Origin: Gammaproteobacteria bacterium
GTDB lineage: Bacteria > Pseudomonadota > Gammaproteobacteria > Steroidobacterales > Steroidobacteraceae
NCBI GenBank assembly: GCA_016707425.1
Contig: JADJHU010000015.1
Coordinates: forward strand, 558,001-622,000
Length of the DNA: 64,000 nucleotides
Reading direction: 5' to 3'
Positions 1 to 10,247 of the stretch are shown in pieces. The notes beneath the pieces were generated by a model. That model was given only the letters and a program-made list of their open reading frames with translations, was not told the DNA's origin and did no database searches. The position numbers and the translations under genes are program-made. Numbering within the stretch: position 1 is the stretch's first letter; each line of letters begins with the position of its first letter.

Positions 1-155
1 ACAACTGCGATCGCAGCCGCACCGACGGCAACGTACACCTGCGTCCCGGAGACTGGTATCGCGAGCGTCTCGCGCGGCGCTTCCGTCAGGCCGGCGCCGG
101 CCTCTGGCTGCGTCGCGGCGCACCCCTGACGCTCTGGGAGATGGAGTCCGCATGA
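1..155 (+). CDS. 3' end of an unidentified gene
   Basis: An open frame enters from the left edge and stops with TGA at 153-155, leaving about 50 C-terminal residues that end LWEMESA. The tail is rich in Arg and Trp. It shares the bases ATGA with the next gene, so stop and start overlap and the two are very probably cotranscribed and translationally coupled. I do not recognise the family; too little is present to assign a role. Confidence 0.6.
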   Translation, partial: NCDRSRTDGNVHLRPGDWYRERLARRFRQAGAGLWLRRGAPLTLWEMESA

Positions 156-880
156 TCAAGGCGCTGCTCCTGCTGCTGAACGCCGCGAAGCTCGGCCCGA
201 TTCTCAAGACCGGCGGCACCATGATCGTCTCCGTAGCGGCCTATGCGCTCCTGTTCGGGTTCTGGTACGCATTCGGCTTCGTCGTGCTGATGCTGGTGCA
301 TGAGCTCGGTCACTATGTCGCCGCGCGACGGGCCGGTCTCTCGGTCGGTGCGCCGACATTCATTCCCTTCGTGGGCGCATGGATCGAGCTGCGCGATCAG
401 CCGCTGTCCGTGTCCCAGGAAGCGCGCATCGCCTTCGCCGGACCCTTCATGGGTACGGTGGGCGCGGTGGTCGCACTGTTCCTGGCCGGCCAGTACCAGA
501 GCCCGCTGCTGCTCGCCGTCGCGTATTCGGGCTTCTTCCTGAATCTCTTCAATCTCGTGCCGATCACGCCCTTCGACGGCGGGCGCATCGTGGCGATCCT
601 CTCGCCACGCATCTGGCTCATCGGTGCGCCCGTGCTCGCCGGGGTGTTCCTGCTCATTCCGAGTCCCATGTTCGTCGTGATCCTCCTGCTGCTCGCCCCG
701 ACCATCTGGCAGGGACTGAAGGGCGCGTGGCACGGCAGCGTGCCGGCGGGCAATCCACGCTACTACGAGGCCCCGCGTGCCGATCGTATCCGCTACGCGG
801 CCTACTACCTGCTGCTGCTCCTTTTCCTGTGCATCATGACCTTCGAGGTGCACGGGCAGCTGCGCGGCCGGATCGGCTGA
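152..880 (+). CDS. M50-family membrane metalloprotease (site-2-protease-like)
   Basis: The 242-residue product is an integral membrane protein with several hydrophobic segments. The zinc-binding motif HELGH sits in LMLVHELGHYVAARR near residues 48-62. A second conserved motif, NLVPITPFDGGRI near residues 133-145, matches the C-terminal NPxDG-type motif that supplies the third metal ligand in M50 enzymes. Members cleave substrates within or next to the membrane, often for signalling or for processing of small proteins. No PDZ domain is visible, so it is not a RseP orthologue; it looks like the short M50 type. The ATG overlaps the stop of the upstream gene. The substrate cannot be told from sequence. 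Confidence 0.85.
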   Translation: MIKALLLLLNAAKLGPILKTGGTMIVSVAAYALLFGFWYAFGFVVLMLVHELGHYVAARRAGLSVGAPTFIPFVGAWIELRDQPLSVSQEARIAFAGPFMGTVGAVVALFLAGQYQSPLLLAVAYSGFFLNLFNLVPITPFDGGRIVAILSPRIWLIGAPVLAGVFLLIPSPMFVVILLLLAPTIWQGLKGAWHGSVPAGNPRYYEAPRADRIRYAAYYLLLLLFLCIMTFEVHGQLRGRIG

Positions 881-885
881 CCATC

Positions 886-1329
886 GTGACGTTTCCGGGC
901 ATCCGCCTCGCCGGCGAGGTCCGCTGCGAACGCCATCCGGGCGAGGCGCTCTCGCTCGTGCTGCAGGGGACCGAGGCCGCGGCTCAGCGGCTGACGCCGG
1001 TCGAAATCGCCTTCACCGCACCGCAGCTGCCGACGCTCCCGAGTCTTCTGCGAAACGCGCTCATCGAGGAACGGGCACTGCCGGGTGGTGGCGAAGGGCA
1101 AGGCGCGCTGCGGCGCTTCGTCGTCGTCGCGGAGAGGGGCCGGCGCTTCGAGATCCAGGCGCGTTCGGTGCACGTGCACCGCGATGCGCGCACGCCGTTC
1201 TTCGCCGCCGTGCCGCCGGCGCGAGCGCCGTTCGCCCGCCGCATCTTCTTCCGTCTCATCACGGCGGTCGTCGCGACCCGTCCCGGGTGCGGGCTCCTGC
1301 GGCGCCTGCGGCGCCTGCGGCGCCGCTGA
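886..1329 (+). CDS. Hypothetical protein, GTG start, Arg-rich tail
   Basis: The open frame extends far upstream inside the protease gene, but the GTG at 886, five bases after the protease stop, is the sensible start and gives 147 residues beginning VTFPGIRLAGEVRC. I do not recognise the family. There is no signal peptide. The N-terminal half looks beta-rich, and the C-terminus is basic and ends in a three-fold Leu-Arg-Arg repeat produced by a 9-bp tandem DNA repeat. It lies between the protease and a small transporter in what looks like one operon. The start choice is inferred from gene spacing only. Confidence 0.5.
   Translation: MTFPGIRLAGEVRCERHPGEALSLVLQGTEAAAQRLTPVEIAFTAPQLPTLPSLLRNALIEERALPGGGEGQGALRRFVVVAERGRRFEIQARSVHVHRDARTPFFAAVPPARAPFARRIFFRLITAVVATRPGCGLLRRLRRLRRR
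1297..1323 (+). repeat. Three tandem copies of a 9-bp unit
   Basis: The unit CTGCGGCGC occurs three times in direct succession and is read in frame as Leu-Arg-Arg three times at the very end of the hypothetical gene. Because the unit is a multiple of three bases, slippage would lengthen or shorten the basic tail without a frameshift. Confidence 0.9.
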
Positions 1330-1346
1330 GAGGCGCGAGGCGATAC

Positions 1347-1787
1347 GTGTACCACCTCCTCGCTTTGATGGCGCTCGCGGCCGGCCTCGGGCTCACCGTG
1401 CAGGTCGGGATGAATGCCGCGCTGCGGCAGGCATTCGGCAGCCCGGTGCTGGCGAGCCTCGCGAACTTTCTGGTCGGCACGGCGGCGCTCGTCGTCTTCG
1501 TCATGCTCGAGCGGGCTCCGCTGCCGGGCCGTGGCGCTGCGGGGAGCGTGCCGCTCTGGGCCTGGTTCGGAGGGCTCTTCGGCGCCTTCTATGTCGTTGC
1601 GGCGACGGTCGTCGGTCCGCGCCTCGGCGCGAGCATGCTCCTTGCGCTCACGGTACTCGGACAGCTCCTCGCTGCGCTCGCGGTCGATCACTTCGGCTGG
1701 CTCGGCTTCCCCCAGCAGCCGCTTTCCATGGCACGTCTTGCGGGAGCGGCATTGCTGCTCGCGGGTGTGCTGCTCATCTCACGCTGA
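1347..1787 (+). CDS. DMT-superfamily small transporter (DUF606/YdcZ type)
   Basis: About 146 residues forming four to five hydrophobic segments, the size and layout of DUF606 proteins, which are single-domain relatives of drug/metabolite transporters. Typical family features seen are a first helix followed by QVGMNAALRQAFGSP, and Gly-rich helices such as GPRLGASMLLALTVLGQL. The frame is open from ATG 1287, but that start would overlap the previous gene; the GTG at 1347, preceded by a purine-rich stretch, fits the family length better. The substrate is unknown. It follows the preceding gene by 17 bases and precedes the CobW gene by 13, so it probably belongs to the same transcript. Confidence 0.75.
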   Translation: MYHLLALMALAAGLGLTVQVGMNAALRQAFGSPVLASLANFLVGTAALVVFVMLERAPLPGRGAAGSVPLWAWFGGLFGAFYVVAATVVGPRLGASMLLALTVLGQLLAALAVDHFGWLGFPQQPLSMARLAGAALLLAGVLLISR

Positions 1788-1800
1788 ATCGAGGCACAGG

Positions 1801-3165
1801 ATGTCCCCGGCGGCTCGCATTCCGGTCACCGTGCTCACAGGCTTCCTGGGCTCCGGGAAGACCACGCTCCTCAACCGCATCCTCACTGCGCAGCACGGCA
1901 GGCGGATTGCCGTCATCGAGAACGAGTTCGGTGAGATCGGCGTGGACCACCAGCTCGTGATCGGCGCCGAAGAGGAGATCTTCGAAACCAGCAACGGCTG
2001 CATCTGCTGCAAGGTGCGTGGGGACCTGATACGCATCCTCGGGCAGCTCCTGAAGCGGCGCGACCGTTTCGACTGCGTGTTGATCGAGACCACCGGCCTC
2101 GCCGATCCGGGCCCGGTTGCGCAGACTTTCTTCCTGGACGAGGATCTTCGCGAACAGTTCGTGCTGGACGCGATCGTCACCGTCGTGGACGCCGCGCACA
2201 TCGAGGAGCATCTCGATGTCATGGACGCTGCAGGGGAGCAGATCGCCTTCGCGGATGTCGTGCTGCTGAACAAGATCGATCTCGCCGACGAGGCGGCACT
2301 GCAGCGCATCGAGCGGCGCATCCATGCGATGAATGCCCCGGTGAGGATCTTCCGCACGCTCGATGCCGACATTCCGGTCGATCGCGTGCTGAACCTCGGT
2401 GCCTTCGATCTCGAGCGGGCGCTCGCGACGGATTCGTCCTTTCTCGAGCCGCAGTACCCCTTCGAGTGGGCGGGCGTGTATGCGTTTGCGCCGGGTCGCC
2501 ACGAGCTGTGTCTCGCGGGCGCGGTGTGCGCGCACGATCACGAGGCACACGTGCATACGCATGACGGGGGCCTGTCGCTCGCCGTGCTGGAGGCGCCCAG
2601 TGCCGATGCCTCCGGACTCGAGGCACAGATCGAGCCTGCCGTACGCGTGTTTGCGGAAGAGAGTGTGCTCCCGGACAGCACTGCCACGATCGTTCCCGCG
2701 GCACACCCCTGGCGGCTCCCGACCGCGCACGATCACACACACTGGACGCTGAGGATCGAGCGCGCCGGGACCTACGCGATATTCTGCGAGCATGCGCCCG
2801 GGGAGGTCGGGTTGCGCGTTGCGGGAGCCGGCCATGTGGCGGAACGCCATTTCCGCTCACATCACCATGACGGGGAGATCGCCTCCGTCGGCATCACCGA
2901 TCGCCGGCCCGTCGACCGGCAGAAGGTGAACGACTGGTTCTCGGACCTGCTGCAGAGTCGGGGCCAGGACATCTTCCGGATGAAAGGCGTGCTCGACATC
3001 CGCGGTGAGGATCGTCGCTACGTGTTTCATGGTGTGCACATGATGTTCGACGGGAGGCTCGAGCGCCCCTGGGGCGCGGGCGAGCGCGTCAGTCGCCTGG
3101 TCTTCATCGGTCGCAGACTCGATCGTGCCGGGCTCGAGGCCGGCTTCCGGTCCTGTCTCGCCTGA
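1801..3165 (+). CDS. CobW/COG0523 metallochaperone GTPase with His-rich insertion
   Basis: A 454-residue G3E-family GTPase. The P-loop GFLGSGKTT is at residues 14-22, the family CxCC metal motif (CICC) at 67-70, ETTGLADP at 96-103 and NKID at 157-160. These proteins hand metal ions, often zinc, to client enzymes using GTP. Between the GTPase part and the C-terminal CobW_C domain (about 362-454) lies an insertion of roughly 140 residues with His-rich patches: HDHEAHVHTHDG near 245, HDHTH at 310-314 and HHHD at 354-357, around a beta-rich stretch. The frame is open further upstream, but ATG 1801 has a GAGGCACAGG leader and matches the family N-terminus. The WD40 gene follows after nine bases. 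A metal role is family knowledge; the identity of the metal is inference. Confidence 0.9.
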   Translation: MSPAARIPVTVLTGFLGSGKTTLLNRILTAQHGRRIAVIENEFGEIGVDHQLVIGAEEEIFETSNGCICCKVRGDLIRILGQLLKRRDRFDCVLIETTGLADPGPVAQTFFLDEDLREQFVLDAIVTVVDAAHIEEHLDVMDAAGEQIAFADVVLLNKIDLADEAALQRIERRIHAMNAPVRIFRTLDADIPVDRVLNLGAFDLERALATDSSFLEPQYPFEWAGVYAFAPGRHELCLAGAVCAHDHEAHVHTHDGGLSLAVLEAPSADASGLEAQIEPAVRVFAEESVLPDSTATIVPAAHPWRLPTAHDHTHWTLRIERAGTYAIFCEHAPGEVGLRVAGAGHVAERHFRSHHHDGEIASVGITDRRPVDRQKVNDWFSDLLQSRGQDIFRMKGVLDIRGEDRRYVFHGVHMMFDGRLERPWGAGERVSRLVFIGRRLDRAGLEAGFRSCLA

Positions 3166-3174
3166 GGCTGGTGC

Positions 3175-4206
3175 GTGGCACCGTCGGCGATCCTCGAGTC
3201 CCGCGCGAGTGTCGAGCTCGACGACTACATCATCGACTGCGCCTGGTCGCCCGACGGGCGCAGCCTCGCCGTCGTCTGCAGCGAAGGCACGGTGCATCTC
3301 TGCGAATTCGGGGAGCGCGAGTCCTGCGTGCACGAGCTCGGGATGCACGCGCTCGGCGCCCTTGCCGTCGCGTGGCAGCCGGGTGGCGCACGCTTCGCCT
3401 CGGCCGGACAGGACGGCACTACGGCGATCTGGGACGCCGGGGCGCACCGCGGCGAGCATGTGCGCTTCCGGCCGGGCAGGAGCGTCGTCGAGGCGCTTGC
3501 ATTTTCACCCGACGGTCGCTGGCTGGCCGCCGCGAGCGGCAGGGTCGTCGCACTCTGGTCGACCGAGGGCGAGCGCCTGCACGAATTTGCGCCGGCAGAG
3601 GGTGTGATTGCGGCACTGGCCTGGGACAGACCGGGACGCGATCTGATCGCGGCAACGAAGGGCGGTCTGCTGGCGCATCGCATCGAGCCGCCGCGCTTCA
3701 CGACGCGCCGCTATGCCCGGCCGGGAGCCTGTCTCACGGCCGCGCCGAGCCCGAACGGCAAGGTGCTCGCCACCGGGACCCAGGACGGCAGCGTGCACTT
3801 CTGGTACCTGTCGAGCGGGCGCGCCGGGGAGATGCGCGGCTACGGCACGAAGGTGCAGCTCACCGCGTGGAGCTCGAACGGCCGCTATCTCGCCACCGGC
3901 GCCGGCGCCGATGTCGTCGTCTGGGACTTCGCCGGGAAGGGACCGGAAGGCTCGCGTCCTCTGCAGCTGTGCGGGCACACCGAGCGTATCGAGACACTCG
4001 CCTTCCAGCCCGGCGGTCCCTGGCTCGTCTCAGGGGGGCGTGACTGGCGTGTCATGCTGTGGCTGCCGGGCAGGGCGACGACGCCGGTCGATGTGCAGCT
4101 CGGGGACGCTGAGGCCACGGTGGCGCGCTTCTCGCCGGATGGCCGCTTCGTCGCGGTCGGTCAGCGCAATGGCCGGCTCGCGTTCTATGCGCTGCTGCCG
4201 CCCTGA
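3175..4206 (+). CDS. WD40-repeat protein downstream of the CobW gene
   Basis: A 343-residue protein made of successive beta-propeller blades, visible as repeated AWSPDGRSLAVV, AWQPGGARFASAG, AFSPDGRWLAAAS, AWSSNGRYLATG and RFSPDGRFVAVG units each followed by a W/LWD-type strand. There is no signal peptide, so it is probably cytoplasmic. WD40 propellers act as protein-binding scaffolds. The GTG start at 3175 lies nine bases after the CobW stop, which suggests coexpression and perhaps a client-binding or scaffold role for the metallochaperone; that link is inference. Its 3' end overlaps the convergent universal stress gene by 22 bases. Confidence 0.85.
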   Translation: MAPSAILESRASVELDDYIIDCAWSPDGRSLAVVCSEGTVHLCEFGERESCVHELGMHALGALAVAWQPGGARFASAGQDGTTAIWDAGAHRGEHVRFRPGRSVVEALAFSPDGRWLAAASGRVVALWSTEGERLHEFAPAEGVIAALAWDRPGRDLIAATKGGLLAHRIEPPRFTTRRYARPGACLTAAPSPNGKVLATGTQDGSVHFWYLSSGRAGEMRGYGTKVQLTAWSSNGRYLATGAGADVVVWDFAGKGPEGSRPLQLCGHTERIETLAFQPGGPWLVSGGRDWRVMLWLPGRATTPVDVQLGDAEATVARFSPDGRFVAVGQRNGRLAFYALLPP

Positions 4207-5093
4207 TGACCGCCGGGCGGCACGACCAGCACATCGGTGGGCGCGAATAGCGCCGTATGGCGGCAGACGCTGCCGAAACTGGCGGCGGAGCTGCGGCGCT
4301 GCCGCGGCTCATGCCGGCCGATCACGACGAGTTGCGGTTCGAGCGCGCGCAGCTGCTCGAAGAGCCGCTCGATCGCGTCGCCCCGCGCAATGAGTTTCTG
4401 CACGGGCGTCTCGCCGCAGCTCGCAGCCGTCAGCGACGCGAGCAGCTGCTCGCGACGGCGCTGCTCTTCTTCGGCATACACATCGACCGCCGAGCGCGAC
4501 AGGCCGTAGGATTCGAGACGCGCGGCAAAGGGAGCTTCCCAGGCGTGAAACGCAAGGATCTGCCCGTCATCCGCGACGCATCGTGCGGCCCAGGCGAGCA
4601 CGGCGCCCGAGAGCGGACCGAGATCGACCGCGGCGAGGACCGTGGCGGGTGCCTCGGCGGTGTCCCGGCGCACGAGGAGCAGGGGCGTCGGTGAGGTGGC
4701 GAGCAGCTTGAGTGCCGTACCACCGAGGCTGAGCCCGCAGGCGCCCGCTTCGTGCTCACCCCGCGCGCCGGCCACGAGGAGGTCCGGCTGGAAATCCCGG
4801 GCGGCGCGTCGCAGTGCCACCGATGCGGCACCGACGACGAGGCCGGTCGAGATCTCGAGCTCGCGTCGGGGGTCGAGTTCATCGGCCAGCCTGCGCAGCG
4901 CCGCGCGCGCCTGGCGGTGCGCGGCACGAGTCAGTGACGAGTCTGATCGCCAGGGCCCCACGAGCCAGCGCCGGGGCGGGACGATGTGCACGATGCGCAG
5001 CTGGGCCCGCCGCAGACGGGCCCAGCCGGCAGCGGCGTACACGGCCCGGGTTGCGGCGGCGGAGAAGTCCGTGCCGACCAGAATTCGCTTCAC
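4185..5093 (-). CDS. Tandem universal stress protein
   Basis: The product has 302 residues and two UspA domains. Domain 1 starts MKRILVGTDFSAAATRA and contains a recognisable nucleotide-binding loop GARGEHEAG followed by LGGTALKLL. Domain 2 (from about residue 155) keeps the fold and ends DVLVVPP, but its ATP-loop is less conserved (GRHEPRQRR then SFGSV). Usp proteins help cells survive stress, often by binding ATP or small metabolites. It is transcribed divergently from a second tandem Usp gene across a 93-base gap, so the two may share a control region. Confidence 0.88.
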   Translation of the reverse strand: MKRILVGTDFSAAATRAVYAAAGWARLRRAQLRIVHIVPPRRWLVGPWRSDSSLTRAAHRQARAALRRLADELDPRRELEISTGLVVGAASVALRRAARDFQPDLLVAGARGEHEAGACGLSLGGTALKLLATSPTPLLLVRRDTAEAPATVLAAVDLGPLSGAVLAWAARCVADDGQILAFHAWEAPFAARLESYGLSRSAVDVYAEEEQRRREQLLASLTAASCGETPVQKLIARGDAIERLFEQLRALEPQLVVIGRHEPRQRRSSAASFGSVCRHTALFAPTDVLVVPPGGHQGGSSA

Positions 5094-5186
5094 GGTGGTG
5101 TGTCCTCGCCCATCCCTATCGACTCTCGTGCACGATGGCTAGCATAGTGCATCGCTCCACGATGGGGGCGACGGGAGGCAGGTGGC

Positions 5187-6074
5187 ATGGCTGAACCGCT
5201 ACGGATTCTGGGATGCACGGATTTCTCGCCGGCAGGCGACCGCGCCCTGCGCCGCGCGGCGCTGCTGGCCGCACAGACCGGCGCGGCACTGCACCTGCTG
5301 CACGTCCTGCCCCCGGGCGAAGTCATGGAACGACTTCTGCCGGCGGCAGGCACGGACGGGCTCCGGGCCCATGCGGACCGGGGCCTGCAGGAGCGTGCGC
5401 AGCGCTTCACCGCCGAGCTCGGCGTGACGGCCACCTGCGAGCTGCGCCAGGGGCGCGCGCACCAGGAGATCCTGCGGGCGATCGAAGGGGTCGGGGCGCA
5501 CCTGGCGGTGCTCGGTGCCCAGGGCGAGCGCGCGGCGCTCATGCCGCCCTCGACCATTGGCGGCAGCGTGTTCGAGGTCGTGGAGCGCGCTCGTGTGGCG
5601 ATCCTGCTGGTGCGTCGCGAGGCAGGGGGCGACTATGCGCAGGTGCTCGCCTGCGCCAAGGGGGTGGCGAGCGACCGTGCCGTACTCGCGTGGGCGGACC
5701 GCCTCAGCCCGGGCGAGCTCATCCAGGTGGTTTCGGCCTACGACGTTCCCTATGCCCGCCGGCTCACCGAATGGGGTGCGACCGATGCTGCCATCGATGC
5801 CTATGCGGCGCGCGAGCGTGACCGGCGTGCGCAGCACGTCGGCGAGGTGCTCGACGGACTGGGTATACCGGCGGCACGTGCCCGCCAGCACATCGAGCGG
5901 GGCGAGGCGGTGAAGACGATCCTGATGAGTGCCGCCCGCTGGCAGGCCGACCTCGTCGTGGTGGCCAGGCGCGCCTACGCCGCCTTTCTGGTCGAAGGGC
6001 CGTTCGGCAGTGTCGCTCGCGAGGTGGCCGTGCTGGCGCCGATGGATGTGCTGGTCGTGCCGCCGGTTTCCTGA
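5187..6074 (+). CDS. Tandem universal stress protein
   Basis: A 295-residue protein with two UspA domains. The first begins LRILGCTDFSPAGDRA and has a good ATP-binding loop GAQGERAALMPPSTIGGSV. The second keeps the terminal strand DVLVVPP and an FGSVAREV loop. It is a distant paralogue of the divergent gene at 4185-5093 and has the same domain plan. The start ATG 5187 has GGGAGGCAGG just upstream. The short intergenic region holds no operator I can recognise. Confidence 0.88.
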   Translation: MAEPLRILGCTDFSPAGDRALRRAALLAAQTGAALHLLHVLPPGEVMERLLPAAGTDGLRAHADRGLQERAQRFTAELGVTATCELRQGRAHQEILRAIEGVGAHLAVLGAQGERAALMPPSTIGGSVFEVVERARVAILLVRREAGGDYAQVLACAKGVASDRAVLAWADRLSPGELIQVVSAYDVPYARRLTEWGATDAAIDAYAARERDRRAQHVGEVLDGLGIPAARARQHIERGEAVKTILMSAARWQADLVVVARRAYAAFLVEGPFGSVAREVAVLAPMDVLVVPPVS

Positions 6075-6083
6075 GCTCGCGCT

Positions 6084-7229
6084 TCAGGGCGTCGGCGAGC
6101 GGAGCTCCGCCACGGGGTGTGCCGTGAGGGGAATGCGCCGTGCGCCAGCGATGCTCGCGTAAGTGGCGAGCTGGACCTGCAGCGCCTGCGACCACGTAAA
6201 GTGCTCCAGGACCTTCGCCCGGGCAGCGGCACCGAGGGCGTCGAGGTCGCGGGCGTAGAGCGTGGCGATCGCTTCGGCCAGGCTGGCGGCATCGAGCGGC
6301 TCGGCGAGCTCGCCCACCGAGCGGTCGATGATCTCCGGTATGGCGCCTGCGCGGGCGCCGACGACCGGTCGTCCGCAGGCCATGGCCTCCACCACCACGA
6401 GCCCGAACGTCTCTTTGGTGCCAGCATGAACCAGCGCATCGCAGGAGGCGAGCCAGGAGGCGAGCTCGCGGCTGTCCCGCCGGAAGGGCACCATGGTGAC
6501 ATTGGCAGCGACACGTGCGTCACGGTCACCGCCGATCAGCAGCAGGTGATAGGGTGAGCCCAGTTTCGCGAAAGCCTGCAACAGGATCGGGATGTTCTTC
6601 TCACGGGAGAAGCGGCCCGCGAACACGAGCAGGCGCGTGTCCGCAGAGAGCCCGAGCTCGCGGCGCAGGTCGGTTCGCCGCCGTGCGGGATGAAATACGT
6701 CGGCATCCACGCCGAGGGGCTGGAAGACCGCGCGCGCGATCCCGAGGCTCAGGAGGTAGTCGCGCATCAGGCGGCTCGGCGCGAGCACGGCGTCGAAGTG
6801 TCCGTACAGCCACCGCAGATAGCGTCGGGTTGCTTCTTCCATGCGGTGACCCATGCGCCGCCCGATGAGTCGCGCCAGGTCGGAGTGATAGAACGCCACG
6901 GCCGGAATGCCACGGCGCTGTGCGACCCGCCAGGCGCACCAGGCAGGATGGAAGGCGTCGCCCACCTCGATCAGGTCGGGCTCGAGCGCCTCGAGCGTGC
7001 GGCTCCAGAGCCGGGGATTGAGCGGCAGGCGATAGTTGAAAGTGCCCGGCACGATCCTCCCGGGGAGGGTGGTGAACCCCCCGGGCACGAAGCGATAGCA
7101 GTCACCCGGGACGACCAGCGAGTGACGCACGCTCGTGTGGGCGGTGAGCCAGGCATGCTTGGCCTCGAGGTAACGACGCACTCCACCGCTCGTCGGCGAA
7201 TGGAACACTGTGGTATCGACGAGGTGCAT
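6084..7229 (-). CDS. Glycosyltransferase family 4 (group 1)
   Basis: A GT-B-fold glycosyltransferase. The Rossmann-type C-terminal half carries VFAGRFSREKNIPILLQAF and the donor-binding motif ETFGLVVVEAMACGRPVVG with the usual two Glu residues. The N-terminal part has the acceptor-site signature SGGVRRYLEAK. The frame is open 43 codons further upstream, but that extension is Ala/Pro/Arg-rich and unlike the family; the ATG at 7229 begins MHLVDTTVFH and has AGGGA upstream, giving 381 residues. Such enzymes transfer a sugar from a nucleotide donor to glycolipids or polysaccharide intermediates. No other sugar genes are nearby, so the acceptor is unknown. Confidence 0.88.
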   Translation of the reverse strand: MHLVDTTVFHSPTSGGVRRYLEAKHAWLTAHTSVRHSLVVPGDCYRFVPGGFTTLPGRIVPGTFNYRLPLNPRLWSRTLEALEPDLIEVGDAFHPAWCAWRVAQRRGIPAVAFYHSDLARLIGRRMGHRMEEATRRYLRWLYGHFDAVLAPSRLMRDYLLSLGIARAVFQPLGVDADVFHPARRRTDLRRELGLSADTRLLVFAGRFSREKNIPILLQAFAKLGSPYHLLLIGGDRDARVAANVTMVPFRRDSRELASWLASCDALVHAGTKETFGLVVVEAMACGRPVVGARAGAIPEIIDRSVGELAEPLDAASLAEAIATLYARDLDALGAAARAKVLEHFTWSQALQVQLATYASIAGARRIPLTAHPVAELRSPTP

Positions 7230-7382
7230 GAAGTTCCCTGGCGGCCGCTGCGCGCCGCGGGCCGAGGGCGCACTGGTGGGTGCATTGCACTCGCGCCGCG
7301 CGGCAGTGTCAAGGGCGGCGGGGCGAGCTGGCGGTGCGGCATGACGGACGGCCGTCACCCGGGCCCGCAGCGCGTCCGCACA

Positions 7383-7409
7383 TTGAATTCCGCCGCCGGG
7401 CTACCACAT
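7383..7409 (+). promoter_or_regulatory. Possible heat-shock (sigma-32-like) promoter
   Basis: TTGAA at 7383-7387 and CCACAT at 7404-7409 are separated by 16 bases. This resembles the sigma-32 pattern CTTGAA-N13-17-CCCCAT with one mismatch in the -10 box. It lies just upstream of the Hsp20 and lon genes, which are heat-shock genes in many proteobacteria. A start of transcription near 7416 would favour the ATG at 7447 for the Hsp20 gene. The motif match is only moderate. Confidence 0.4.
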
Positions 7410-7446
7410 TGGTGCGACATGGATGGGAGCGGAAGCGGGTACCCCG

Positions 7447-7851
7447 ATGAGATCACGCCGCACTGAGAACTGGATGTGGGCCGAGGCCTGTGCGCTCGTC
7501 GACGAGGCTGAGCAGCTTCACCGGCGCTTCTTTCAGCTGCTGGGCGCGGCGCGCTCTGCGCCGGTGTGGGAGCCGCCCGCCAACGTGTTCTCAGGGCAGC
7601 GCGAGACCTGGGTCACCGTCGCGCTTCCAGGGGTCGCGGCCACGGATCTGCGCGTACGACTGTCGTCCACAGGGCTCCTCGTGGAGGCCGAGATCTCGCC
7701 GCCGGTGCCCAAGGAGCGGATGCGCGTGCTGCGCCTCGAACTGCCCTACGGCCGGCTCCAGAAGCGCATCGACCTGCCGGCCGGGGAGTATCTGCTCGCC
7801 GAGCAGCGGCTCGAGAATGGCGTGCTGTACGTGCGTCTCCTGAAGGAGTAA
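7447..7851 (+). CDS. Hsp20/alpha-crystallin family small heat-shock protein
   Basis: About 134 residues. The alpha-crystallin domain runs from roughly residue 40 to the end, with ETWVTVALPGVAATDLRVRL, ELPYGRLQKRIDLP and the closing LENGVLYVRLLKE strand. The family is an ATP-independent holdase that keeps unfolding proteins soluble. The N-terminal arm is WMWAEACALVDEAEQL. A start at ATG 7423 is also possible; 7447 is preferred because of the GGAGCGGAAG leader and the promoter-like sequence further up. The lon gene follows after seven bases, so the two probably form a stress operon. Confidence 0.82.
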   Translation: MRSRRTENWMWAEACALVDEAEQLHRRFFQLLGAARSAPVWEPPANVFSGQRETWVTVALPGVAATDLRVRLSSTGLLVEAEISPPVPKERMRVLRLELPYGRLQKRIDLPAGEYLLAEQRLENGVLYVRLLKE

Positions 7852-7858
7852 GCGGCAC

Positions 7859-10240
<2,382 letters not shown>

Positions 10241-10247
10241 GTTCACC

